Source of the DNA: Stenotrophomonas maltophilia
GTDB lineage: Bacteria > Pseudomonadota > Gammaproteobacteria > Xanthomonadales > Xanthomonadaceae
Assembly: GCF_003205835.1 (NCBI RefSeq)
Contig: NZ_CP029773.1
Coordinates: forward strand, 1,396,501-1,460,500
Length of the DNA stretch: 64,000 nt
Direction: 5' to 3'
Under the pieces are notes generated by a model. That model was not told where the DNA came from, did no database searches, and saw only the letters and a program-made list of their open reading frames with translations. Shown in pieces: positions 9,844 to 19,389 of this stretch; position 1 is the first letter of the stretch; each line of letters starts with the position of its first letter. The translations under genes and the position numbers were made by a program.

Positions 9844-11202
9844 TCATCGCGGGACCAGGCCGAGGATGTCGTTGTAGAACGCCAACCCCATCAGCCCGGC
9901 CAGCAACGCCAGGCCGATGTATTGGCCGGCGGCGATGGCACGCTCGCTCAGCGGGCTGCCCTTGACCAACTCGATAAGGTAATACAGCAGGTGGCCGCCG
10001 TCCAAGATCGGGATCGGCAACAGGTTGATGATGCACAGGCTGAGCGACAGCAGGGCAAGGAACTGCAGGAACCAGTCGAGGCCGCGCTTGGCTGAGACAT
10101 TGGCCACACGGGCGATGGTCACTGGCCCGGAAACGTTCTGCAGCGAGGCCTTGCCGGTGACGATGCGGCCCATCATGCCCAGCGAATCGGCGGCCAGACG
10201 GCCGGTTTCGCGCACGGCCACGGTGACCGCGTCGAGCGGGCCATAGCGCAGCAGGGTGTCGTAGGGGGGGCTGAACGAGGTCGGGAACTGCACGCCGATC
10301 TGCCAGGTCGGCTCGCCCCTGGAATCCTTGCCCTGGCGCGGGGTGACCTCCAGCGCCAGGCGTTCACCGCCCCGCAGGACCTCGACCATGCCCGGGCCGC
10401 CAGCGCGGCCCAGCGACTGGATCTCGCCGATGACCTGGTCGGCGCCGTCGATGCGCTGGCCGTCGATCGCCACGATCAGGTCGCCCGGCTGCAGCTGCCC
10501 GGCCACCACGGAGTCCGCGGTGAGCGAATCGACCAGCGCCGGTTGCAGCCACGACTGCCAGTACAGGCCGGCCAGGATCGGTACCCGCCGTTCATCGAAA
10601 CCGGCCGGCAGCTGCGACAGCGGCAGGGTGCGCACGCGCATCTGGTCGGCCGGGTCCAGCACTTCCAGCTTCACGTCGCGGCGGTCCATCGCAGCGGCGG
10701 TCAGCGCCATGCTGGCCTCGCCAAGGGTGGCCACCGGGCGCTCGTCCACGCGCAGGACGCGGTCGCCGCTGGTCAGGCCAGCGCTGGCGGCGATGCCGCT
10801 GGCACGGCCGATGGTCGGCGAATAATCCTGCTTGCCGATCACGAACATCGCCCACAGCAGCAGGATGCACAGCAGCAGGTTGGCGATCGGTCCGGCGGCG
10901 ACGATGGCGATGCGCTGCCAGACGGTCTTGTGGTTGAAGGCCTGGCCGCGCTCGTGCGGGTGGACTTCGATCTCGCGTTCGTCGAGGAACTTCACATATC
11001 CGCCGAGCGGGATGGCGGCGATGGCGAACTCGGTGCCGTGCCTGTCGCGGCGCGACCACAGCGGCCGGCCGAAGCCGACCGAGAAGCGCAGGATCTTGAC
11101 CCCGCACAGGCGCCCGACCCAGTAATGCCCGAACTCGTGGAACGTGACCAGCAGCCCGAGGCTGACAATCATCCACCAGACCGATCCGATGAAGTCAGTC
11201 AT
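9844..11202 (-). CDS. rseP: RIP metalloprotease RseP
   Basis: Inner-membrane site-2 zinc protease; in E. coli it cleaves the anti-sigma factor RseA and remnant signal peptides. The protein has 452 residues. The zinc motif HEFGH is at residues 22-26 in the first membrane segment; tandem PDZ domains lie at about 115-300 (GDRVLRVDERPV; PGDLIVAIDGQRI); the C-terminal NLLPIPILDGGHLLYY supplies the third zinc ligand. Its place between dxr and bamA is the usual one. Confidence 0.96.
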   Translation of the reverse strand: MTDFIGSVWWMIVSLGLLVTFHEFGHYWVGRLCGVKILRFSVGFGRPLWSRRDRHGTEFAIAAIPLGGYVKFLDEREIEVHPHERGQAFNHKTVWQRIAIVAAGPIANLLLCILLLWAMFVIGKQDYSPTIGRASGIAASAGLTSGDRVLRVDERPVATLGEASMALTAAAMDRRDVKLEVLDPADQMRVRTLPLSQLPAGFDERRVPILAGLYWQSWLQPALVDSLTADSVVAGQLQPGDLIVAIDGQRIDGADQVIGEIQSLGRAGGPGMVEVLRGGERLALEVTPRQGKDSRGEPTWQIGVQFPTSFSPPYDTLLRYGPLDAVTVAVRETGRLAADSLGMMGRIVTGKASLQNVSGPVTIARVANVSAKRGLDWFLQFLALLSLSLCIINLLPIPILDGGHLLYYLIELVKGSPLSERAIAAGQYIGLALLAGLMGLAFYNDILGLVPR

Positions 11203-11257
11203 GCAGGCTCACAGTGGCGGGCAGGGGCGGCGTCGTCATGCGGGGCGAGGCGGTCGT

Positions 11258-12448
11258 TCAGGCGGCGTCGATGGCGTTCAGGGTCAGCTGGCGTGCCCGC
11301 TGGTCGGCGGACAACAGGACCTCCAGTGTATCGGCTGGCTGGGTCGGCAGTGTTGAAAGAGCGTTAGCAACCAGCTCCGGGATGGTCAGGAAACCGATCC
11401 GGCCCTGAAGAAACGCTGAAACCGCCTCTTCATTGGCGGCGTTCAGCACCGCCGGCGCGGTGCCGCCGGCCTGCATCGCCTGCCAGGCCAGGGCCAGGCA
11501 GGGGAAAGCGTCAGTGTCCGGGGCCTCGAAGTCCAGCCGGCCCTGGGCCAGCAGATCCAGCCCGGACACGCCCGATTCGATGCGTTGCGGCCAGCCCAGG
11601 CCAACGGCCAGGGTCGTGCGCATGTCCGGCAGACCCATCTGCGCCAGGGTCGAACCGTCCACGAACTCGACCAGCGAGTGGACCAGGCTCTGCGGATGCA
11701 CCAGCACTTCGATGCGCTCACCGGGGATGCCGAACAGGTGATGGGCCTCGATCACCTCCAGGCCCTTGTTCATCAACGTCGCCGAATCGACCGAGATCTT
11801 CGGCCCCATCGACCACTTCGGGTGGGCAACGGCCTGCGCCGGGGTGACCTGGACCAGTTCGGCGCGGCCGCGGCCGCGGAACGGGCCGCCGGAGGCAGTC
11901 AGCAGGATCCGGCGCACGCCGGCACCGTCGATGCTGGCGTCGCGCGAGCGCAGGCACTGGAAGATCGCACTGTGCTCGCTGTCGATCGGAATGATCTCAG
12001 CGCCAGCATGCTGGGCCGTGCGGGTCAGCAGCTCACCGGCCAGTACCAGCGATTCCTTGTTGGCCAGCAGGATCCGCTTGCCGGCGGCGGCCGCGGCCAG
12101 GGTCGAGGACAGCCCGGCGGCGCCGACGATGGCGGCAACCACGGTGTCACAGGCATCGCTGGCGGCCAGCTGGTCCAGCGCGGCATGGCCGGCATGGGCT
12201 TCGGTGGCCAGGCCGGCGTCGCGCAGGCCGTCACGCAGTTCGGTGAACAACGATTCGTCGGCGATCACCGCGTGCGCCGGCTTATGCTGGCGGCACAACG
12301 CCAGCAGCGCCTGCACCTGGCGGCCGGCGGCGAGCACCGTGGCCTGGTAGCGCTGCGGGTGGCGGGCGATCACGTCCAGCGTGGAGGCACCGATCGAGCC
12401 GGTGGCGCCGAATACGGCGACCCGGCGCAGGTCTGCGACAGCATTCAT
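11258..12448 (-). CDS. dxr: 1-deoxy-D-xylulose-5-phosphate reductoisomerase
   Basis: NADPH-dependent second step of the MEP isoprenoid pathway. The protein has 396 residues. The N-terminal Rossmann motif is [18 protein letters not shown] (residues 10-27). The metal- and substrate-binding segments [12 protein letters not shown] and [21 protein letters not shown], and the flexible-loop region around [12 protein letters not shown], are intact. It starts 2 bases after the cdsA stop and is followed by a 55-base gap before rseP. Confidence 0.97.
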   Translation of the reverse strand: MNAVADLRRVAVFGATGSIGASTLDVIARHPQRYQATVLAAGRQVQALLALCRQHKPAHAVIADESLFTELRDGLRDAGLATEAHAGHAALDQLAASDACDTVVAAIVGAAGLSSTLAAAAAGKRILLANKESLVLAGELLTRTAQHAGAEIIPIDSEHSAIFQCLRSRDASIDGAGVRRILLTASGGPFRGRGRAELVQVTPAQAVAHPKWSMGPKISVDSATLMNKGLEVIEAHHLFGIPGERIEVLVHPQSLVHSLVEFVDGSTLAQMGLPDMRTTLAVGLGWPQRIESGVSGLDLLAQGRLDFEAPDTDAFPCLALAWQAMQAGGTAPAVLNAANEEAVSAFLQGRIGFLTIPELVANALSTLPTQPADTLEVLLSADQRARQLTLNAIDAA

Positions 12449-12450
12449 GG

Positions 12451-13287
12451 TCAGAACCCGAAGATTTCCTTGCCCAGTGCGAACACCGGCACCGCAGCGA
12501 GGACGCCGTCAACACGGTCGAGCACGCCGCCGTGGCCCGGGATCAGATGGCCCGAGTCCTTGGCGCCTGCATGGCGCTTGATCAGGCTTTCGAACAGATC
12601 GCCCAGCACCGAGGCGAATACCGCCACCACCGAGGTGATCAGCAGGCCAGGCAGGTGACCGGCATCGATACCTGCCAGCCAGCCGAGGCCAAGGGCCACG
12701 GCGACACCGGCCAGCAGGCCGCCGAACAGGCCTTCCCAGGTCTTGTTGGGGCTGATCCGCGGGGCCAGCTTGTGCTTGCCGAAGTGCCGACCGGCGAAAT
12801 AGGCGCCTGAATCAGCCGCCCAGACCAGTGCCAGCGCAGCCAGCAGCCACAGGTGACCCTGCTTGCCCGGCGGATCGCCGCCCGCATGGATCAGCACCAG
12901 CGCGGCCCAGGCCGGGACGATGGCCAGGGTGCCGGCCAGCATCTTCACGATCCGCGAGGGCGCCGAGGGCTGTGCGCCGAAATTGAAGAAGCGCAGCCAG
13001 ACCAGCGCGGCCAGCCACCAGGCGACGCCGGCCAATGTGGTGATCTGGAACAGCACCAGCGTGCTGCCATCTGCCCAGACCAGCAGCACCATCAGCAGCA
13101 GGTTCAGCACCAGCAGCACGGTGCGCGCCAGGGTGTCTTCGATGCCGGCCAGTTTCAGCCACTCCCACAGGCCGATCAGCAGCACGGCGGCGGCGGCGGC
13201 GGCCAGCCATTGCGTCGGCAGCAGCAGGATCGCGGCAATGGCGACCGGCGCCATGATCAGCGCGGCGAGGACTCGGGTCTTGGTCAT
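12451..13287 (-). CDS. cdsA: Phosphatidate cytidylyltransferase
   Basis: Makes CDP-diacylglycerol from phosphatidic acid and CTP, the branch point of phospholipid synthesis. The start [20 protein letters not shown] at 13287 gives 278 residues with about eight membrane segments. The family signature is complete near the C terminus: [20 protein letters not shown] followed by [19 protein letters not shown] is also present. The start overlaps the uppS stop by four bases. Confidence 0.97.
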   Translation of the reverse strand: MTKTRVLAALIMAPVAIAAILLLPTQWLAAAAAAVLLIGLWEWLKLAGIEDTLARTVLLVLNLLLMVLLVWADGSTLVLFQITTLAGVAWWLAALVWLRFFNFGAQPSAPSRIVKMLAGTLAIVPAWAALVLIHAGGDPPGKQGHLWLLAALALVWAADSGAYFAGRHFGKHKLAPRISPNKTWEGLFGGLLAGVAVALGLGWLAGIDAGHLPGLLITSVVAVFASVLGDLFESLIKRHAGAKDSGHLIPGHGGVLDRVDGVLAAVPVFALGKEIFGF

Positions 13288-14051
13288 GGGCTGGAGGTCT
13301 CGGTGGCCAGTGCGGCGATCTGGGCGCTGGTCAGGCCGAAACGACGCTCGCGGCTGCCATAGGCGTCCAGCGCCTGCTGCAGCAGTGCGGCATCGAAGTC
13401 CGGCCACAGCGCCTCGGTGAACCACAGCTCGGTGTATGCCAGCTGCCACAGCAGGAAGTTGCTGATGCGGGTATCGCCACCGGTGCGGATGAACAGGTCC
13501 GGCGGTGGCAGGTCGGCCAGGGCGACCTGGCTGCCCAGCAGCGATTCGTCGATCTGTTCGGGCAGCAGGCGGCCGGCGGCGACTTCAGCCGCCAGGGCGC
13601 GCGCGGCACGGGCGATGTCCTGGCGGCCGCCGTAACTGGCTGCGATCGACAGGGTCAGGGCGCTGTTGTCGGCGGTGCGTTGTTCGGCCAGCTGCATGCG
13701 GCTGACCAGGCCGGCGCCGAAGCGTTCGCGCTCGCCGATGAAGCGCACGCGCACACCGCGCCGATGCAGCTCGTCCACTTCGCGGTCGAGCGCGCCGAGG
13801 AACAGCTTCATCAGGGCATCGACTTCTTCCTGCGGCCGGCCCCAGTTCTCGCTGGAGAACGCGAACAGGGTCAGCGCCGGAATGCCAAGTTCAAGGCAGC
13901 GCTCGATGGTGCGGTTGACCGCGCGCGCGCCGGCACGGTGGCCGATCACGCGCGGGCGACGGCGCTGCTGTGCCCAGCGGCCATTGCCATCCATGATGAT
14001 GGCAATGTGGCGGGGCAGGGCGGCCGGCAATGGAGGCGGGACTGAAGGCAT
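13284..14051 (-). CDS. uppS: Isoprenyl transferase (undecaprenyl diphosphate synthase)
   Basis: Cis-prenyltransferase that builds the undecaprenyl lipid carrier for peptidoglycan and O-antigen. The start MPSVPPPLPAALPRHIAIIM at 14051 gives 255 residues. Catalytic motif IAIIMDGNGRWAQ is near residues 16-28; FAFSSENWGRP and DLFIRTGGDTRISNFLLWQ are present. The frame stays open far upstream through frr, but that part is an antisense-type shadow. It begins 5 bases after frr. Confidence 0.97.
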   Translation of the reverse strand: MPSVPPPLPAALPRHIAIIMDGNGRWAQQRRRPRVIGHRAGARAVNRTIERCLELGIPALTLFAFSSENWGRPQEEVDALMKLFLGALDREVDELHRRGVRVRFIGERERFGAGLVSRMQLAEQRTADNSALTLSIAASYGGRQDIARAARALAAEVAAGRLLPEQIDESLLGSQVALADLPPPDLFIRTGGDTRISNFLLWQLAYTELWFTEALWPDFDAALLQQALDAYGSRERRFGLTSAQIAALATETSSP

Positions 14052-14056
14052 CGACT

Positions 14057-14611
14057 TCAGACCGACAGCAGTTCTTTTTCCTTGTCGGCGACGACCTTGT
14101 CGACGTCCTTGATGTTGGCGTCGGTCAGCTTCTGGATGTCGTCTTCGCCACGCTTCTTCTCGTCTTCGCTGATCGCCTTGTCCTTGACCAGCTTGGCGAT
14201 TTCCTTGTTCGCGTCCTGACGGATGTTGCGGATCGCGATCTTGGCGCCTTCGCCTTCCTTCTGCACCTGCTTGGCCAGCTCCTTGCGGCGCTCTTCGGTC
14301 GGCGGCGGCATGTTGATGCGGATCGCGGTGCCCAGGGTATTCGGGGTGAACTCGGCGTTGTAGAGACCCTTTTCGATCTCCTTGATCATGCTCTTGTCGA
14401 ACGGCGTGACCAGCAGCGAGTGGGCGTCGGCGTTGGAGATCGACGCGACCTGGTTCAGCGGGGTGCTGGCGTTGCCATAGGCGCTGACCGTGACGCGGTC
14501 CAGCAGGGCCGGGGTGGCGCGGCCGGTGCGGATCGAGGTGAGGGTGTGCTTCAGAGCGTCGATGCTCTTGGCCATGCGCGTCTGCGCGTTGTTCTTGATG
14601 TCGTTGAGCAT
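14057..14611 (-). CDS. frr: Ribosome recycling factor
   Basis: Splits post-termination ribosomes together with EF-G. The protein has 184 residues, the standard length, and starts MLNDIKNNAQTRMAKSIDAL. The family segment SIRTGRATPALLDRVTVSAY at about 28-47 and NIRQDANKEIAKL near the C terminus are characteristic. It lies between pyrH (96-base gap with a CCGGGCC/GGCCCGG hairpin at 14668-14687) and uppS. A TATAAT on the minus strand at 14649-14644 upstream could be a weak internal promoter, but no good -35 is visible. Confidence 0.98.
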   Translation of the reverse strand: MLNDIKNNAQTRMAKSIDALKHTLTSIRTGRATPALLDRVTVSAYGNASTPLNQVASISNADAHSLLVTPFDKSMIKEIEKGLYNAEFTPNTLGTAIRINMPPPTEERRKELAKQVQKEGEGAKIAIRNIRQDANKEIAKLVKDKAISEDEKKRGEDDIQKLTDANIKDVDKVVADKEKELLSV

Positions 14612-14707
14612 CGCCCGGTCCTGGGTGTAACTGGAATCGGGCGATTATAGGCGAATACGGGACGCTGCCGGGCCTGAATCGGCCCGGTTGTCGCCTGGGA
14701 CTCAGGC

Positions 14708-15436
14708 TCAGGCCGGGTCGCGGCCCTGGACCAGGGTGCCGATGTTCGCGCCGTTGAGGATCTTCAGCAGCTCGCCCGGCTGGCCCATGTCGAACACGCG
14801 CATCGGCAGGTCGCTGTCGCGGGCCAGTGCGAAGGCGGCGGTATCCATCACTTCCAGGCCGCGACGGATCACTTCGTCGTAGCTCAGGCTGTCGAAGCGG
14901 ACCGCGTCGCTGTGCTTGTTCGGGTCCTTGTCGTACACGCCATCGACCTTGGTGGCCTTCAGCAGCAGGTCGGCGCCGATCTCGATCGCACGCAGCGCGG
15001 CACCGGAGTCGGTGGTGAAGAACGGGCTGCCAACGCCAGCGGCGAAAATCACCAGGCGGCCCTTTTCCAGGTGGCGGATGGCGCGGCGGCGGATGTAGTC
15101 CTCGCACACGTCGTTGATCTTGATCGCGCTCATCACGCGGGCCTTGGCGCCCAGCTTCTCGAGGGCGTCCTGCATGGCCAGGGCGTTGATGACCGTGGCC
15201 AGCATGCCCATCTGGTCGCCGGTGACCCGGTCCATGCCGCCAGCGGCGAGGCCGGCGCCGCGGAAGATGTTGCCGCCGCCGATCACCAGGGCCACTTCGG
15301 CGCCGGCCTGCTGGGCTTCGATGACCTCGCGGGCCAGGCGGTTGATGATCTTCGGGTCGATGCCGTAGTCCTCATCTCCCATCAGCGCCTCCCCGGACAG
15401 TTTCAGAAGGATGCGGCGATAGGCGAGCTTGGACAT
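14708..15436 (-). CDS. pyrH: UMP kinase
   Basis: Phosphorylates UMP to UDP; hexameric amino-acid-kinase-fold enzyme. The start [20 protein letters not shown] at 15436 (242 residues) has a GAGG upstream; longer in-frame sequence is not homologous. [20 protein letters not shown] (nucleotide binding) and [20 protein letters not shown] are diagnostic. In most relatives pyrH directly follows tsf; here a cyclase gene intervenes and pyrH has its own promoter-like sequence. Confidence 0.97.
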   Translation of the reverse strand: MSKLAYRRILLKLSGEALMGDEDYGIDPKIINRLAREVIEAQQAGAEVALVIGGGNIFRGAGLAAGGMDRVTGDQMGMLATVINALAMQDALEKLGAKARVMSAIKINDVCEDYIRRRAIRHLEKGRLVIFAAGVGSPFFTTDSGAALRAIEIGADLLLKATKVDGVYDKDPNKHSDAVRFDSLSYDEVIRRGLEVMDTAAFALARDSDLPMRVFDMGQPGELLKILNGANIGTLVQGRDPA

Positions 15437-15467
15437 AGGGACCTCGGGTGCGTGGAAATCGCGGGGG

Positions 15468-15495
15468 ATTCTACGCGCATGCGGCGTCGGGCCAA
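15468..15495 (-). promoter_or_regulatory. Candidate pyrH promoter
   Basis: Minus strand: TTGGCC (15495-15490), 16-base spacer, TAGAAT (15473-15468), about 30 bases before the pyrH ATG. It lies in the 121-base gap after the diguanylate cyclase gene and would let pyrH-frr and the genes beyond be expressed apart from rpsB-tsf. Confidence 0.5.
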
Positions 15496-15557
15496 AGTGT
15501 TTTGTGCACTGCGGCGCGAAATCCTGCCATCCGCCCCGGCCACGCGGGGCGTCCCGT

Positions 15558-17096
15558 TCAGCCCAGTTCGGCGCCGGCGGTGGCTGAAAGCTCGTCGTGG
15601 CCGAGGGCGCCGGGGGAGCGGGCAATCACCCGGTTGCGGCCCAGGTTCTTGGATCGGTACAGCACATCGTCGGCTGCGCGCAGCAGGTCCTGCACGTCGG
15701 CAAAGCGCTCGTAGCCGCCCTGGGTGGCCACGCCGGCGGAGAACGTGACGAACAGCGGTCCGCCCTCCAGCTCGGCCATCGGCGTGGCGACGATGTTGGC
15801 CAGCACCCGGCGGATCACGTCCAGGGCCACGCTTTCGCTGGTGTTGGGCAGCAGTGCGACGAATTCCTCGCCGCCGAAGCGGGCCACGGTATCGCTGTTG
15901 CGCAGCTGGCCCTGCAGCTTGCCGGCGAAGGCGCGCAGCACCTCGTCGCCGGTCAGGTGGCCGTGGGCATCGTTGATCTTCTTGAAGTCGTCCAGGTCGA
16001 TGAAGGCCACCGACAGCGGCCAGCCTTGCCGGCCGGCGCGCAGGAACTCCTGCTCCAGGACCGCTTCCAGCTGGCGGCGGTTGAGTACGCCGGTCAGGGC
16101 GTCGCGGTGGGCCTGGTCGGCCAGGCGCTTGGCCCGGGCCTCGAATTCGTCGGCGCGCCGGCGTGCCTGGTCTGCATCCTGCAGTTCGCGCAGGTTGCGC
16201 AGGGTGGCCAGTTCCTGCGCGTGGTCGATCAGCTCGCGCACCCGCAAGGGCGAGTTCAGGCCGGCCTCGAACAGGCTGGCGATGTCCGGCAGGGCTTCGC
16301 TGATGCGGGTGAGTACCTGATCGAAACGAGCGCTGTCCAGTTCCAGGCGGTCGTGGACCTGATGCAGGGCACGCTCGCGCGCGGCGTCGGCGTCGTCGTC
16401 CAGCCAGATGTCGGCGACCGCACCGGACAGCTGCACACAGGCCTGGAACGGCGATTCGGCAGCGCCCTCGTCCTCGCTGTGGCTGATGCTTTCCACCAGG
16501 TAGCGGGGCAGGCCCCACTGCTCGGCCACCCAGGCGCCGACATCGGCATGGCTGCAGCCCAGTTCCTCGCGCTCGCGGGCAACCAGATCCGTGTTGTCAC
16601 GGGCTTCGCGCAGCAGTGGCAGGTAGCGCTCCGATTCGGCCTGGGCCAGGCACAGCACGCCCAGGTCCTGCAGCAGGCCGGCCAGCATCAGTTCCTCCAG
16701 TCGGCGCAGGCCGCGGGCCTGGCCCAGCTGGCTGGCGGCCAGGGCGCTGAGGATGCTGCGCTTCCACGCACGCTGGCGCAGGTCGTGGTCGGCACCGCCG
16801 CCAGCGGTCAGGCCCTGGGTGACGGTGAAGCCGAGGGCAAGGCTGATCGTGGCATTCAGGCCGAGCATGGTCAGCGCCTGGCCGAGGTTCTCGATGCGGC
16901 GGCGGCTGGCATACAGCGGCGAATTGGCGATGCGCAGCATGCGAGCGCTCAGCGCCATGTCGATGGCGATGATGTCGGCGGCGGTGGCGATGTCCGCTTC
17001 CGGGTCCTGGGCCAGCTCGATGATGCGCAGGGCAATACCGGGTGGCGAAGGCAGGTTGCGGCAGAGCGCCAGGGCAGCTGTCAGCTCGGGAGGCAT
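15558..17096 (-). CDS. HDOD-GGDEF diguanylate cyclase
   Basis: 512-residue cytoplasmic protein with an N-terminal HDOD domain (about 1-235; [20 protein letters not shown] and [12 protein letters not shown] are typical), a coiled linker (about 290-340, [20 protein letters not shown]) and a C-terminal GGDEF domain. The active-site motif is GGEEF at 408-412, and the inhibitory I-site RNSD (399-402) sits exactly five residues upstream, so an active, product-inhibited c-di-GMP synthase is predicted. No EAL domain and no membrane segment are present. The gene lies between tsf and pyrH on the same strand, with gaps of 236 and 121 bases. Confidence 0.93.
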   Translation of the reverse strand: MPPELTAALALCRNLPSPPGIALRIIELAQDPEADIATAADIIAIDMALSARMLRIANSPLYASRRRIENLGQALTMLGLNATISLALGFTVTQGLTAGGGADHDLRQRAWKRSILSALAASQLGQARGLRRLEELMLAGLLQDLGVLCLAQAESERYLPLLREARDNTDLVAREREELGCSHADVGAWVAEQWGLPRYLVESISHSEDEGAAESPFQACVQLSGAVADIWLDDDADAARERALHQVHDRLELDSARFDQVLTRISEALPDIASLFEAGLNSPLRVRELIDHAQELATLRNLRELQDADQARRRADEFEARAKRLADQAHRDALTGVLNRRQLEAVLEQEFLRAGRQGWPLSVAFIDLDDFKKINDAHGHLTGDEVLRAFAGKLQGQLRNSDTVARFGGEEFVALLPNTSESVALDVIRRVLANIVATPMAELEGGPLFVTFSAGVATQGGYERFADVQDLLRAADDVLYRSKNLGRNRVIARSPGALGHDELSATAGAELG

Positions 17097-17278
17097 GTCG
17101 GGTCGTTCAATTCCATTAGGACAAGAATACCTAGGAATGCATCACAGTCCGCGATTTTCGTTCCTGCTATGCGATTGTGGATTCCCTGCGCCGAGTATCG
17201 GCTTGATTCGCGCGCAACGCAAAGGTGTGGGTGTGGGCACCAACGGTGTGCACCCACGGGCCCACCGGCACAAAAAAA

Positions 17279-17300
17279 GAGCCGCGGTTTCCCGCGGCTC
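17279..17300 (-). terminator. Intrinsic terminator after tsf
   Basis: GAGCCGCGG (17279-17287), loop TTTC, CCGCGGCTC (17292-17300); on the minus strand the stem is followed by TCTTTTTTTG. It ends the rpsB-tsf transcript just beyond the tsf stop. Confidence 0.9.
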
Positions 17301-17332
17301 CTTCTGGTCGCTTCACAGCCGGAAGGCTGCAA

Positions 17333-18208
17333 TCAGACCTGCATCGCCTTGGCAACTTCGGCGGCGTAGTCTTCCACCACCTTCTCGATGCCTTCGCCGA
17401 CGATCAGCAGCTTGAAGCCTGCCACGTCGGCGCCAGCGGCCTTGACCACCTGCTCGACGGTGGTGTCGCCCAGCACGTAGGTCTGGCCGTACAGGGTCAC
17501 GTCGCTGACGATCTTGTTGATCTTGCCGCTGATGATCTTTTCCAGGATCTCGGCCGGCTTGGCCTTGTCCTTTTCGGACATCTTGGCCAGCTCGATTTCC
17601 TTTTCCTTCTCGACGAAGTCGGCCGGAACGTCCGCAGCCTTGTTGTGCGGCGGCTTCAGGGCAGCCACGTGCATGGCCAGGCCACGGGCCAGCTCGACGT
17701 CGCCGCCGATCAGATCGACCAGCACGCCGACCTTGCCGTTGGTGTGGACGTACGCACCGACGTTGCCGGTGGTGTCGACCTTGACCATGCGACGGATCTG
17801 GATGTTCTCACCCAGGGTCTGCACGGCGGTGGCGCGGGCTTCTTCAACGGTGCGGCCATCGGCCAGCTTGGCAGCCTTCACGGCTTCGACGTCGGTGGCG
17901 CCCGATGCCAGGGCAGCGGCGGCGACGGCGTTGACGAAGGACTTGAAGTTGTCATCGTTGGCGACGAAGTCGGTTTCCGAGTTGACTTCGACCAGCACGG
18001 CCTTGCCGCCGTCCTGGGCCAGGCCCAGACGGCCTTCGGCGGCCACGCGGTCAGCCTTCTTGTCGGCCTTGGCAGCGCCGGACTTGCGCATGGCTTCAGC
18101 AGCAGCGTTGATGTCGCCGTTGGCTTCGGTGAGAGCCTTCTTGCATTCCATCATGCCGGCGCCAGTGCGCTCGCGCAGTTCCTTGACCAGGGAAGCAGTG
18201 ATTTCCAC
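17333..18208 (-). CDS. tsf: Translation elongation factor Ts
   Basis: Nucleotide exchange factor for EF-Tu. The protein has 291 residues, starting at a GTG (18208) preceded by GAGGT at good distance: (V/M)[19 protein letters not shown]. The N-terminal UBA-like segment [20 protein letters not shown] and the TDFVAND core motif ([15 protein letters not shown]) are intact. It follows rpsB after 126 bases containing hairpins and is closed by an intrinsic terminator. Confidence 0.98.
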   Translation of the reverse strand: MEITASLVKELRERTGAGMMECKKALTEANGDINAAAEAMRKSGAAKADKKADRVAAEGRLGLAQDGGKAVLVEVNSETDFVANDDNFKSFVNAVAAAALASGATDVEAVKAAKLADGRTVEEARATAVQTLGENIQIRRMVKVDTTGNVGAYVHTNGKVGVLVDLIGGDVELARGLAMHVAALKPPHNKAADVPADFVEKEKEIELAKMSEKDKAKPAEILEKIISGKINKIVSDVTLYGQTYVLGDTTVEQVVKAAGADVAGFKLLIVGEGIEKVVEDYAAEVAKAMQV

Positions 18209-18300
18209 GGGATTACCTCACGAAAGAAAGGGGTTGGGCCGGCATGGTGGCCGGCCCGTGTGACACGGTCCTGTCACGCGCCAAAGGCTGCGCGCAGGGA

Positions 18301-18323
18301 GGGTGGACGCCGGGCGTCCACCC
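18301..18323 (-). other. Hairpin in the rpsB-tsf gap
   Basis: GGGTGGACGC (18301-18310), loop CGG, GCGTCCACCC (18314-18323). A further GGGCCGGC-type hairpin lies at about 18236-18257. Neither has a T-run. They may tune tsf relative to rpsB; rpsB-tsf in E. coli also shows partial termination between the genes. Confidence 0.5.
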
Positions 18324-18334
18324 CGGGGCCTGGA

Positions 18335-19141
18335 TCAGGCCTGGGCGTCGTCGCCCTTCTTGGCAGCCTTCTTGGCCGGAGCGCGGCGGGCCGGCTTCTC
18401 TTCGCCTTCGGCAGCAGCTTCGGCGAACTCTTCCTCACGCACCGAAGCAGCGTGCGGCGCAGCAGCCTTGCCTTCCAGCACGGCGTCGGCAGCGGCGCGG
18501 GCGTACAGCTGCACAGCGCGGATGGCGTCGTCGTTGCCCGGGATGGCGTAGTCCACCAGTTCCGGGTTGTAGTTGGTGTCGACCACGGCGATGACCGGGA
18601 TGCCCAGCTTCTTGGCTTCCTTGATCGCGATGTCTTCGTGGCCGATGTCGATCACGAAGATGGCGTCCGGCAGACGGTTCATGTCCTTGATGCCGCCCAG
18701 CGAGGCTTCCAGCTTGTCGCGCTCGCGACGCAGGCCCAGCACTTCGTGCTTGACCAGCTTCTCGAAGGTGCCGTCGGTTTCACCGGCTTCCAGTTCCTTC
18801 AGGCGGGCAACCGACTGCTTGACGGTACGGAAGTTGGTCAGGGTGCCGCCCAGCCAACGCTGGTTCATGAACGGCATGCCACAACGCTCGGCTTCTTCCT
18901 TGATGGTTTCGCGGGCGCTGCGCTTGGTGCCCAGGAACAGGACGGTGCCGCGCTTCTGGGCAACCGACGAGATGAAGTTCATCGCATCGTTGAACAGCGG
19001 GACGGTCTTTTCCAGGTTGATGATGTGGATCTTGCCGCGGGCGCCGAAGATGTACGGAGCCATCTTCGGGTTCCAGTAGCGGGTCTGGTGGCCGAAGTGG
19101 ACGCCGGCTTCCAGCATCTGACGCATGGTGACCTGGGGCAT
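18335..19141 (-). CDS. rpsB: 30S ribosomal protein S2
   Basis: Small-subunit ribosomal protein. The start [20 protein letters not shown] at 19141 has an AGGAGT Shine-Dalgarno; the protein has 268 residues. [20 protein letters not shown] and [12 protein letters not shown] are diagnostic. The C terminus (from about residue 225) is a low-complexity Ala/Glu/Lys tail ending [19 protein letters not shown], which makes the protein longer than E. coli S2 (241). First gene of the superoperon. Confidence 0.98.
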   Translation of the reverse strand: MPQVTMRQMLEAGVHFGHQTRYWNPKMAPYIFGARGKIHIINLEKTVPLFNDAMNFISSVAQKRGTVLFLGTKRSARETIKEEAERCGMPFMNQRWLGGTLTNFRTVKQSVARLKELEAGETDGTFEKLVKHEVLGLRRERDKLEASLGGIKDMNRLPDAIFVIDIGHEDIAIKEAKKLGIPVIAVVDTNYNPELVDYAIPGNDDAIRAVQLYARAAADAVLEGKAAAPHAASVREEEFAEAAAEGEEKPARRAPAKKAAKKGDDAQA

Positions 19142-19359
19142 TGCAATACTCCTGATATGGAACCGGCGATTCCGCCCGCGGGATAGGTATGCGGGACGCG
19201 TGGAAGCGCGGATGGTTCCGGGGTTGGGCTTCCCTGTTGCCTCCGTGGCCGAACTCCTTGCGGAGCACCCCGGCACGGATGGGGGCAGCAGGTGTGGATT
19301 CACCGGTGACGTCCGGTGTGGACGGTCTCCCGCGCACGCAGGCGGCAGGAATCCGGTCG

Positions 19360-19389
19360 ATTATAGCCCGCTGGGAGCGCTCGCTGCAA
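19360..19389 (-). promoter_or_regulatory. Candidate rpsB promoter with long leader
   Basis: A perfect TATAAT on the minus strand (19365-19360) with TTGCAG (19389-19384) 18 bases upstream. It predicts a leader of about 210 nt before rpsB and overlaps the stop codon of the preceding chaperone gene. In enteric bacteria the rpsB leader is the site of S2 autoregulation, and a similar role is possible here. Confidence 0.5.

Noticed and set aside
7430..9877. An 815-codon plus-strand frame opposite bamA
   Set aside because: Antisense shadow of bamA; no recognisable domain, and its bounds follow bamA.
13284..15107. A 607-codon minus-strand frame covering uppS plus the region of frr
   Set aside because: Only the last 255 codons encode UppS; the upstream part overlaps frr in another frame and is Arg/Pro-rich shadow sequence.
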